Shown piece by piece: positions 18,501-28,000 of a stretch of 38,754 nucleotides of DNA. Within the stretch, counting starts at the first letter, position 1; every line of letters starts with the position of its first letter. This stretch comes from a bacterium (lineage in GTDB: Bacteria > CSSED10-310 > JAFGSJ01). The stretch spans positions 1 through 38,754 of the forward strand of contig JAFGSJ010000068.1 of assembly GCA_016934675.1 (NCBI GenBank), read 5' to 3'. Both the position numbers and the translations under genes were made by a program. Under the pieces are notes generated by a model that was not told the DNA's origin, did no database searches, and saw only the letters and a program-made list of their open reading frames with translations.

Positions 18501-21170
18501 CTGGCACATCAAGGCAATTTCACTCAGCAATCTGGCCAGGTGTTGTCCCGGGAAACAATCCTGACATTTGGGAAAAGCGTCTTCGAGTTGGAACAGGACC
18601 ATCGAGACCAGTTTATGTTTGGTTTTGAGGTTCGCATGTGATTTATAAATCCGGAACAGGGCCCGCGTGCAGGCATCGGTATTGTCGATCACGGCCCAGG
18701 GATACCAGGAAATAGCCTGGTTCAAGCGTTCGAGGAATTTTTCGGGCAGTCCCTTCTCACGGTCCTCGGTCCGCCAGAAAAAATGCATGAGCAATTCCTG
18801 TGAATCGAGGGCCCTGGCCGTACCCTTTGCTTGCATCAACTCGCGTGAAAAGAGCTTCTCCACGGCGACGAAAATCTCGAGTGCATCGATCAGGGTCCGG
18901 ACAAATTGATTATAGTAGCCGACTTCGCTTTCCGTGAATGTCTGCATTTGTTTCAATATCCGGGCGGGATTATCGCAGTCATAACCGAGCAGGACGCCCA
19001 GGAATTCACGACGCAGGATTTCCCAGCTATTGATCAGGGCCTTTTTGCTTTGTGAAGAGGGCGGAACGGCCAAACGGTCAAAAACGACAGCCGGCTCGAC
19101 TTCCACCTGTTCTTCGGCCCCATCTTTCGGTGAAGCAGTATCGAGTTCGACCAGGGGTTGCCCGGCTGAAACCTGTTCGCCTTCGCGGACCGCAATTTTT
19201 TTCACCAAACCGTCAGAGGGTGCCGCGACGATCATTTCCATTTTCATAGCTTCCAATGTGACGAGCAGTTCGCCTTTGTGCACGGGCTGACCAGCTTGGA
19301 CGCCCACGGACAGGACGATTGCCGGTGAAGGTGCCCGGACCACACCCTGCGACTCGATCTCGAGTGGATAGGGAATGCCGTTGATCTCGCATTGAAGCAA
19401 ATCGCCTCGGGTCACCACCTGGATATCGTAGCGGCCCAGCTCATGGACCAGAACAGCCTGGTCATCCTGCCACAAGTATTGGGCCACGATCATTGTCTGA
19501 TCGATCTCGAGGTGAAAGATGTTGTTACCGACCGATCTGACCATGAAATTGTAGCTATGGCCTTTCAGGTTGAGTGATATTTCACCGATCGAGGTGCGGG
19601 TAATCTCTCGGGGTGTGGCCAGGCGGTGGATTTTCCCCTGGAAATTGACCAGTTCTTCGTTATAGCGGGTGATATACTGCCTGATCGCACTGACCACCAG
19701 GGCGATATCCCAATCGTCCCGCCGGACCAATGATTTCTGCCCAGCCATCAGTTCCTCGACGAAACGGGTATGCACGCCGCCCTCGATGATTGCCGGGCAA
19801 CGCAGCAGTTCAAGCAGGAAGGCGCGGTTGGTGGTACCGCCATCGATCTTGATCCTGATTTCCTGGAGGGCCCTGGTCAAACGCGAGATCGTTTCGGTCC
19901 GGGTCGCGCCGTGGGCGATGATTTTGGCAATCATGGAGTCAAATTCACGTGGGATCGAACTGCCGGCTTCGATCCCGGAATCGACCCGCAGACCTGGGCC
20001 GGTTGGTGGAAAGAAAACGGTCACATCACCCGGGGCCGGCGTAAAATCACGGTCTGGGTCCTCGGCATTGAGCCGGAGTTCGATCGCTGAGCCACGGGGC
20101 TGAAAATCCGTCCCGATCGGCAAACCACGGGCCGCATCGAGCTGCATCTTGACCAGGTCGACATTGAAAAGCGTTTCGGTAATGGGATGTTCGACCTGCA
20201 AGCGAGTGTTCACTTCCATGAAAAAGAACTGATCGCGGTTGAGATCGTAGATAAACTCGACCGTGCCGGCATTCTCATAAGCGGCAGCCTTGATCAATCG
20301 GGCCGCCGCCCGTTCCATTGCCATGATCGTTTTTTGAGGCAAGTGGGCAGGGGGCGTTTCCTCGATTATTTTTTGATTTTTGCGCTGGACGGAACAATCG
20401 CGCACACCGAAGGTGGCCACATGGCCGAGATAATCTGCCATGATCTGGACCTCGAGATGTCGGCCCTTTGTGACCAGGTATTCGATAAACACGATCGAAT
20501 CGCCGGCTATCCGTTGGGTCTCTTCGACCGCTGACTTGTATTGTCGCTCCAGGTCCTCGGGATTATAAACCATTCGGATACCGCGTCCCCCACCGGTATG
20601 AGCAGCCTTGATAATGACCGGATAACCGATCCGCTCAGAGACCTTCCGGGCATGGACCAAATCCCTGATCGGTTCCTGACTCCAGGGACAGACCGGGACT
20701 TTGGCTTTCTCAGCCAGTTTTTTCGCTTCGATTTTATCACCAAGCATAGCCATGGCCGATGCAGTCGGACCAATAAAAGCCAGGCCCTGCTTTTCAAGTT
20801 TCTCGACAAAAACAGCATCCTCGGCCAAAAAACCCCAACCCAGCCAGGTAGCCTGACAGGTCATGGTCGCCAGACCCTCGAGCAGCAGATCATGATTCAG
20901 GTAGGCATTGCCCTTGATCGAACCGAATGATTCGAGTGAGGCTAACGGACAGGCAACATTAGCCTCTTTGACGTAAAGGGCCTGCTGGTCCACTGCTAAA
21001 AAAAAGGCCACGGTCTGCAGCGTGGTCCCGTGCAGAGTATTATACTCCTTGACTGCACGGATAAAACGGACCGCTGCTTCACCCCGATTGATGATCCCGA
21101 TACGGGCATCGGGCTCCAATAAAATTCGTGTCGTTCTTCGTTCAGATTTTTTTCGGGTCATGTTGGTCAC
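15567..21170 (-). CDS. Single-chain acyl-CoA (acetyl-CoA) carboxylase, BC-BCCP-central-CT fusion
   Basis: An 1867-residue biotin enzyme that should carboxylate acetyl-CoA (or another acyl-CoA) to malonyl-CoA. Domains: biotin carboxylase, about 20-500 (INRGEAAVR, ATP loop TGGGRGIR at 192-199, EVNTRLQVEHPITE at 319-332); biotin carrier, about 610-677, with biotin lysine K643 in EAMKMEM; a long central helical region, about 690-1300, resembling the eukaryotic ACC central domain; and carboxyltransferase, about 1340-1840 (VSAGARIDM, GGVERVMGPNGQ, ALANLSGFDG-like VLANLSGFDG, RYHGGAYVVFSQ). Most bacteria use separate AccABCD, so this order is eukaryote-like, though shorter than the roughly 2200-2400 residues usual there. 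The start is GTG at 21170 or ATG at 21161; an in-frame TAA lies just upstream. It follows the PPTase by 81 bp, and malonyl-CoA supply to the megasynthase is the likely role. Confidence 0.9.
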   Translation of the reverse strand: MTNMTRKKSERRTTRILLEPDARIGIINRGEAAVRFIRAVKEYNTLHGTTLQTVAFFLAVDQQALYVKEANVACPLASLESFGSIKGNAYLNHDLLLEGLATMTCQATWLGWGFLAEDAVFVEKLEKQGLAFIGPTASAMAMLGDKIEAKKLAEKAKVPVCPWSQEPIRDLVHARKVSERIGYPVIIKAAHTGGGRGIRMVYNPEDLERQYKSAVEETQRIAGDSIVFIEYLVTKGRHLEVQIMADYLGHVATFGVRDCSVQRKNQKIIEETPPAHLPQKTIMAMERAAARLIKAAAYENAGTVEFIYDLNRDQFFFMEVNTRLQVEHPITETLFNVDLVKMQLDAARGLPIGTDFQPRGSAIELRLNAEDPDRDFTPAPGDVTVFFPPTGPGLRVDSGIEAGSSIPREFDSMIAKIIAHGATRTETISRLTRALQEIRIKIDGGTTNRAFLLELLRCPAIIEGGVHTRFVEELMAGQKSLVRRDDWDIALVVSAIRQYITRYNEELVNFQGKIHRLATPREITRTSIGEISLNLKGHSYNFMVRSVGNNIFHLEIDQTMIVAQYLWQDDQAVLVHELGRYDIQVVTRGDLLQCEINGIPYPLEIESQGVVRAPSPAIVLSVGVQAGQPVHKGELLVTLEAMKMEMIVAAPSDGLVKKIAVREGEQVSAGQPLVELDTASPKDGAEEQVEVEPAVVFDRLAVPPSSQSKKALINSWEILRREFLGVLLGYDCDNPARILKQMQTFTESEVGYYNQFVRTLIDALEIFVAVEKLFSRELMQAKGTARALDSQELLMHFFWRTEDREKGLPEKFLERLNQAISWYPWAVIDNTDACTRALFRIYKSHANLKTKHKLVSMVLFQLEDAFPKCQDCFPGQHLARLLSEIALMCQEKSPSLSDLAIHARYSLLDRPSLIALKEAKSRKVRELLDLLLQSANSDMNHPDRSALLNEVLDAGPRLDVDLVHLATAPDPIYHVLALELAARRYCRDRQMIEGILLANGQLSAYLCKCQQDQDLYSTLVLVLRPEQITAALDWLDVDCKQQADPHEELVLLINADQADQDTIRTIFDRLTGHPFPVKWCCVGVCNDHFIDYRTFNRNDQNEWSENTRLRSLSPVMARELRFQRLDNFALELSYSSETVFVYRAAARTNSKDERIFALVEVPEAQPEFNEQGKIQRIVAFENAFVEVSQAIRAIQAQRMHRLYWNRIIMHVRSPLEASLKRIREYAALISPRARGMGLEKVVIYTRIKRGKKLRETEFLFENISGPLFTLRSRVPSQRPLVAMDAYVAKVVRARQRGMVYPYQIVKMITSTESGNQRFPRGTFEEYDLVKTDQGQYQPVKAMKHSKPDNGPNILFGIINNCLPQHPQGLKRVLILNDPTLDMCALGEAECSRINAALDLAQQERLPVEWVAVSAGARIDMDSGTENLDWTARTLRRIIQFTQQGGEINIIVPGINVGAQSYWNAEATMLMHTRGLLIMTDDGAMLLTGKKALDFSGSISAEDNIGIGGVERVMGPNGQAQMRARDLSSAYQLLLRHYDLTYHPPGQAFPDQNPTHDPLDRDICLYPYNDFLEQGFSTIGDILLREKNAERKKPFDMRQVMNAIIDQDHGYLERWHMMLDAETAIIWETRLGGFATGLIGIESRALARLGSVPNDGPDSWSGGTLFPQSSKKVARALNAWSSQLPVVVLANLSGFDGSPESLRNFQLEYGAEIGRAVVNFKGPILFVIVARYHGGAYVVFSQSLNPHLKAVALEHTYASVIGGAPAAAVVFQRDVIKQTYADPRIIDAQNRLKSDQTFKQQDFDAIFQQVQTEKQTQLAQKFDSIHSVERARQVGSISEIISPHFLRPFLVQSLQEGMTSYQNQEKSN

Positions 21171-21251
21171 TTCTTATGAATGTATGGTTAAGCTCCCTCG
21201 AGGTCCGGTCCGGCCCAGCCTGTTAGGCGGTGTACGGTCCGGATTCACATG

Positions 21252-22022
21252 TTAAGAAAAGGCACAAGCCTGCGCATTCGCAGCCAGCCCCTGTCCGGTC
21301 TTTACGGGCCACTGTTCTGGCATGTGGCAGCAGGCTAGCGATTCGATGAAATCGCCGACATACCGGACCCGGACTGTGCTGCCATGGTCTGGAATGCCCT
21401 TGCATATCAGGATTGGGAACAGCCAATCCTGCCCGGGTATCCCGGTCAGTTTGACCCATATCGAGCGTAAATCCAGACGCAAGCCCTGCCCGATCGCTTT
21501 GAGAAAGGCTTCCTTGATACTCCATAGTGCGGTAATGCACACATCCCGGCTGGCCCGTGGGCATTGTTCGATCTGTGCTTGCTCGTTATGGTGATAGAAT
21601 GTCTCGACAAAGAGTCGGGGTCGTGGTTCGACGTATTCGAGGTCCAAACCGAAGCCCAGACCCGGTGCATGTTCGGCTAAGCCACACAGGGCCCTGTCCT
21701 TTCGATGTGAGATCGAAACGGTCAGGCGGTCCGGATCATGGAGCTCGAGTGCCCCGATCAATTGCACACATGGTTTGCCCAGCGAGTCGTTCATGATTTC
21801 GATCTGGTCCAAGGCCAGGCTGGGCAGGCCTCGAGACTGGTAATAAGTCCGGACCAGGCTTTTGGCAGTCAAGCGACCCAGCAACCATTCCCGTCGGCGT
21901 TTGGCGGAAGAGAAGCCCGCATAGCGCCGCCGTTCCCGGTCTGTAGCCCAGTTGGCCAGATCATGAGCAGATAATTCCCGTCTCAATTCGGGGAACGATC
22001 TGTTTAACAGGTGATAGTGCAT
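21252..22022 (-). CDS. Sfp-type 4'-phosphopantetheinyl transferase
   Basis: A 256-residue enzyme that moves 4'-phosphopantetheine from CoA to carrier proteins. The Mg2+/CoA motif is FGLDLEYVEPR (GxDLE), and the second signature is WSIKEAFLKAIGQG (WxxKEAxxK), spaced as in the Sfp/AcpT/HetI superfamily. The length fits Sfp-type enzymes rather than AcpS. The frame could begin at TTG 22034, overlapping the megasynthase stop, but ATG 22022 has GAGG six bases before it and was chosen. That leaves eight bases between the genes. The adjacency says it serves the five ACP domains of the megasynthase, which unusually present Thr instead of Ser at the attachment position. Confidence 0.93.
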   Translation of the reverse strand: MHYHLLNRSFPELRRELSAHDLANWATDRERRRYAGFSSAKRRREWLLGRLTAKSLVRTYYQSRGLPSLALDQIEIMNDSLGKPCVQLIGALELHDPDRLTVSISHRKDRALCGLAEHAPGLGFGLDLEYVEPRPRLFVETFYHHNEQAQIEQCPRASRDVCITALWSIKEAFLKAIGQGLRLDLRSIWVKLTGIPGQDWLFPILICKGIPDHGSTVRVRYVGDFIESLACCHMPEQWPVKTGQGLAANAQACAFS

Positions 22023-22030
22023 GCCTGACC

Positions 22031-25000
22031 TCAACTGAGAGATGCCAGGGCCACGGTCCGATAATCCAGGATCGAAGCCATGAGTGTGTCACCGAGCCAG
22101 AGTTGGATAGTAAAGGAATAGGAACCATCAGGTCTGACCAGAGGGGCGACACGGGCTTCTGCCGTTTGTATCTGTGTCGGAACGGGACCATGAAGGATGA
22201 GTTGACCGATCGCAAAGGGCAAACCGAAGCGATTGGTCTGCAGGTATTCAAATAAACCGGCTGCCTGGAAGCCCAGCTCGATCAGCAGAGGTTGGACGTG
22301 CCAGAGTGGGTTCAGGCCCTGAATCTGTTCGCCCAGGTCCGGATTCATCCGAGCCAGACAGCCCTTGGCCCCGAACAGACGAAAGTCCTGACAGACCTGG
22401 AACCGGGGGCCGTGAAACAGGATTGCGTATATCTCAGACTGGGTAAGCTCTTGACTCAGTTCCTTTTCCTGAAAAACGATCGGTCCCGTTTCAGCGGGTG
22501 AGTATTGTTCAGCTAGTCTGACCTGGGCTTCGAAATGGACCCGGGGCCCCCCGATACGCACGCCTTTGGTATTGAGAAAATCGGACTTGAGACGTGATTG
22601 GATCAACAGACCGTTATCTGACGACTTTTCAAGATGCTGTTCAATGGTGAGCTCGACCGGATTGCCTTTGAAAATTTTAAGTGCCTGTTGAAAGGAAACC
22701 TGTTCGAGCCCGCTGAGCCTCAATTCGGGATACCAGGCCTGGGCCGCCTCCGCGAATATTTCCAAGCCCATGACCCCCGGTAAGAGCGGGACTTCATTCA
22801 GAGCATGGTCAGCCAGGAACAGGTCGCGGGCCGGTGAAAGCGTCCGAGTCAAGACCACAGATTGTCCGGCGTATGCTGAAGCGACCTGATCGAGCAGTGG
22901 AAAATGGTCCTGGTTTTGACTGATCGTTTGTTGGATCCGGATTGATTCTCGACTCCGCTCCGGACCAACCACCTGTTGGCTGGCATCGAGAAAACCAAGT
23001 TTGCCTGCATAGATGACCTCAGCCCGATCATCGCAGAAAAGCAGCTCCTGCCTGACCAGTTGCCGGCCATAATCAAGGGGGATCAGGTCAATGCCCGCCT
23101 CTTCGAACAATTTTTTAATCGTTTCCTTCGTAGCCATGCCCACTTTAGCCCAGCCGGTCCAATTGATAGCCAGGGCCCGACTTCCTTCAATATTGGCATT
23201 GATCCAGGCCGCATATTTATTCAGCAGATCGTTGGCTGCCGAATAATCGGTTTGTCCGATATTGCCGAAACGTCCCGCAACCGAAGCAAAAAAGATGGCT
23301 GCTTTGAAGCCAAAGCGGCGGGCCTGCTGGATGAGGTTAAAGCAGCCATTGGCCTTAACATCGAACACTTTCTCGAACATGTCGAGTTTCTTATTGGCCA
23401 GACTTTTGCTCTCTTCGAGGCCGGCCCCATGGATAATCACATCGATCCGGCCCGATTTCTCGACGATCCGGGCCATGGTCGCGGCGACATTGCTTTCGTC
23501 CGTCACATCGCACTGAATATAACTGACCGTAGCCCCGGCTTGTCGCATCTGCTCGAGGTTACGATGAGCGGTAACGGCCCGCGTATACAAGCCGAACTCG
23601 CGTTCAAGCATGACCGGAGTGACCCGCTCGTGTTTGGCGGATAATTCGGTTTTAAGCTGGTCTTTAAGGTTTTGTAACTGCTGTTCATTCATGGCCGCAT
23701 ACCGCTCGATGTCCTCGGGAATCCTTACGATATCAAGCAAAACCAAGTGCGGCTTGAAAGATTGGGCCAGGTCCTTGGCAATTTCCGCGGTGATGCCCTG
23801 GACTCCGCCTGTGATCACGATAACCGATTCCTGATCGAGTGTCAATCGTGCCGGACCGGTCTCGTGCAGAGGCATGGGCACGACCTGAACGGTCTGGCGC
23901 TCGCCCCGGATATAGCTGATTTCGGTTATATTATCGCGCGTAAGCAGCTCGGTCCAGATGAGCTCGGCGGCTTTATTCGCAGAAATGTTCCGTTCAAAAT
24001 CCAGGCTCTTGACCATGACCCCTTCAAGTTCCTTGGACAGGGCTTTGGTCAATCCTGTCACTCCACCGGTCAGAGGGGTTTGATCGGCATAGCCGTTGAA
24101 ACCGAAAGAACCGCCCATGCAGACAGGGGCCAGGATGAACGCTGCTTCCGGCGATGAGACCAGGTCCGGTTGGCAGGTCTGGACGATCACGAATAAGGAT
24201 TTGATGCGTCGAGCACTTTCTTCACGCCACCTAGCCAGGGTCAGTTCCGTCATATCGGGCCCATCGGCCCAACCGCTCAAATGGATGATGCCCCTGATCG
24301 GACCATGGTCCTGTCGGACCTTTTCGATCTCGACCCTGAGCCGTTCCAGATCTGACAACGGACATTCTACCATGAACAGGTTCTTGTTTTTGCCTTTCTT
24401 GACCGGGACATCATGCACAAGCACGACCGTGGCGCCACTCGCGGTCAATTTTTTCGCGAGTGCTTTCCAGAGGCCGTTTTCACCATCCGCTGTCAGCAGG
24501 ATGACGCCCTTGAGATCGGGTTTGGATTTGGCTTCCCCGCTTTGCTCACGCGGGCAGGGCACGAGTTCAGGGACCAGTCTTTTAATAGCCTGGTCCTTTT
24601 CCGGTTCAGCTCGTGGGGTTGCGGCTGCAGGTCCGGCTTGGGCTTCAGGAGTCACACTGGGCCGTTCAGTCACACCCGATTGCCGTTTGACGTACTCGAT
24701 CAGGTGGGACAGAGTCGGATAATCGCGGAGTTGCACGTTATCGACCCGGGCCAGATTGAACTTTGCCCTGATTTCAGCGAACACTTCAGCCTGTTTGACC
24801 GTATCGATGCCCAGGTCGGCTTCGAGATCAAGGTCCAGGTCGAGCATTTCAGTCGGGTAGCCTGTTTTATCCGAAACCAGCTCGATGATGATCGTGGCGA
24901 TCGGGTCAGCCACGGACAGGGCTGGAAGTTTCGGATTGACAAGCGGCACGGGAGACGGTGCGATCGGGGACATTGGTCCCGAAGGACCCTTCTGTCTCTT

Positions 25001-28000
25001 CTGCTGGACAAATCCGATCAGGTGTTGCAGGGTCGGATAATCGCGGAGCTGAACATCTTTATCGAGGCTTATCCCGTATTTTGAACGGATTTCAGCGAAG
25101 ACCTCGGCTTGTTTGACCGTATCGATACCCAGATCGGCCTCGAGATCAAGGTCCAGTTCGAGCATTTCGACCGGATAACCTGTTTTCTCGGCCACTAGTT
25201 GCAAAACCTCGTTCTGAATTGGACTGTCGGGTTGCGTAGCCACAGATGGTTTGGCCACGACAGGCGGCGCCGATACGGTCACAGGAGCCTGAACGTATTG
25301 ATTCGAGCGAGTGTCGACCGGCTGCAGCCGCGTAACATAATCGATCAAATGCTGCAATGTGGGATAATCACGTAATTGCAGGTTTTCCTGCTGAGGTAGA
25401 CTGTATTTTTGGCGCAGTAAAGCAAAAACCTCGGCCTGTTTGACCGTATCGATGCCCAGATCGGCCTCGAGGTCCAGGTCGAGCTCGAGCATTTCGAGCG
25501 GGTAGCCCGTCTTCTCGGCCACCAGGGCCATGATTTCCCGTGAGATGCCGCTTGATGAAGCAGGCGTGGGTGTGTCGGCTGATACAGTTGGCCCGGCTGT
25601 CGCTCGAGCCAATTCGGGTCTCATCGAAGAAACATAACCGATCAGGTGATTCAATGTAGGATAATCGCGGAGCTTCAGGTCTGCCCGTGCTGGAATCTGA
25701 TATTTCTCGCCAATCTGAGCGAAAATCTCGGCCTGTTTGACCGTATCGATGCCCAGGTCGGCCTCGAGGTCCAGGTCGAGCTCGAGCATTTCGAGCGGGT
25801 AGCCCGTTTTCTCGGCCACCAGGGCCATGATTTCCCGTGAGATGCCGCTTGATGAAGCAGGTGCAGGTGTGCCGGCTGATACAGTTGGCTCGGTTGTCGC
25901 TCGAGCTAATTCGGGTCTCATCGAAGAAACATAACCGATCAGGTGATTCAATGTAGGATAATCGCGGAGCTTCAGCTCTGCCCGGGCTGGAATCTGATAT
26001 TTCTCGCGAATCTGGGCGAAAATCTCGGCCTGTTTGACCGTATCGATGCCCAGGTCGGCTTCGAGGTCCAGGTCGAGCTCGAGCATTTCGAGCGGGTAGC
26101 CCGTCTTCTCGGCCACCAGGGCCATGATTTCATGGGAGATGCCATTCGCCGCCGCACGCTCGGCTGTAACGGGTTGAGCCGCGGGCGATGCGGGTACTAC
26201 TGAAGGTGCAGTTAATTCGGGCCGCGGCGATATCTGCTTTTTGCCATTACCGCTCAGAATACGTTGCAACTCATCGCTTCTGACCCGAAGGGTATTATGG
26301 ACGATTTCGACCTGTGGTTCCTTCTCGCCTGATATTTTCCCGAGCCACTGGGTATAGGTTTTCTGATCTACGATCCTGATCTCGGCGTGCTCGACCCGCT
26401 TATAGAGCGAGATGGCCAGCTGCGAACCGAAACCGGCGGCAAATTTCAGAGCATAACTCAAGGGATACGTACCGCCGCGGGACAGATTCAGGGCTCCCAG
26501 ACCGGGATCGGGCTCCTGGAAATTGGCTACGGCAGGGACCCGCTGCTCCTGTAAGGCTTTGATCAAGACGATTTCCTCGACACCGACGCCCATGGCATGG
26601 CCGGTATAGCCCTTGGTATTGGCCACGATGATCTCGTCAGCCTTTTCCTTGAATACGGTCCGCAGGGATTCGACTTCAGCCTGAGCACTGCCGCCTCGGG
26701 CAGGCGTATAGGTTTCATGCGACATGAACATGGTCTGGGCAGCGATGCGGGCACGGTCCAAACCGTATTCCCGTTCCATTCGGGAGATGAATTGCTCCAT
26801 GGCCCATTTAATATGCTCGATATCCAGTTTACTTGCATGGAAAGCACTGTTGCGATAATCGATACCCAATAATTCGGCCAGACCGCGCATACCGCGCTGC
26901 TGGACATCCTCCGGGCGTTCGATGATCATGCCTATGGCGCCCATGCCTGCAATCATACCGCTGCGCCGGCGGTCAAACGGTAAAGCGGCACCCTCGACGG
27001 TCTTGGCTGCCGTTGCCGCACCCAAGGCAAAAAGGCCACTCAGTATCCATTCCCGGAAAGTATCGTTGGTAACATCATCACCGGCTACAACGATGACGCG
27101 TCGACAGCGGTTAGCCTTGATCCAGTCATGGGCGATCCCGATGGCCACCGAGGTCGAGGCACAGGCGGAATTCATATGAGTGTTAGGACCTCGGGCCCCG
27201 ATATACTGGGCTAACTGCGAAGCGCCCATGGGTAACACTTGGAAAATAAACTTTCGACTGAACCGGTGCGGTTCGGTCTGGCGAAGATCGGCGAGCCACT
27301 CCCTGATATTTTGGCCCAGTGGGGCAGATTGCCATTCTCGAGGCATGGATTCCCAATATTTATCGAGCTTTCTCAGAATGGAGAACCTATTCTCGGCCCT
27401 GAAATAACCGGTCAATTCGTTTATCCAGGCCTCACCACTGGCAAAAGCCGAAGCACATATCACTCCGGTCCCGTCCCTCAATTCTTCGGGCAGAGCCCAA
27501 TGCGAGGGCATTTGTTTCCCCGTTGTTGTAGTCCGGTAATGCAGGACCAGGGGAATACCTGCATCCTTGAGGGCCAGAATGCCCGCGGCTACAGACATTT
27601 GAGTCGAGATATTCATGGCTTCGGCCAGATCCTGCTCGACCCCGAACTCATCAACCAGATTAAATGGTCCACGGATGGCCGCCAAATGGACCATGTCGTC
27701 AGGAGAGGTCAGCACTTCGAGAGTCGGATCACCGTCACTTCGCTTGATCAATCGCGTGATACCCTTACGGGCCATCTTGATCCGGTCCTCTTCACTCAGG
27801 ACCTCGATAAAATTCGTACCTCGTAACATGTCGTTGAAATTATTACTATCGAAAAGAGGCCTGTTTCGACCTGGAAGACCGAGCGAGATTCCGCTGACCA
27901 GGAGCGGCTGGTCAAAATTTTCTGCTGTTCTCAAAGGTACAGTCTGCTGAGTGGAAGCTGTCTGAACAGGTGTCTGCCCGGGGCCTTTCTGCTCGGGAAG

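Noticed and set aside
22976..25084. Long plus-strand open frames opposite the KR and ACP region
   Set aside because: They mirror the codon structure of the megasynthase and show no independent domains; the same applies to the antisense frame at 35197-35898 opposite the PreP-type protease.
24683..26146. Regular repeats considered as a CRISPR array
   Set aside because: The period is about 300 bp, the repeats are in frame, and they translate to ACP domains.
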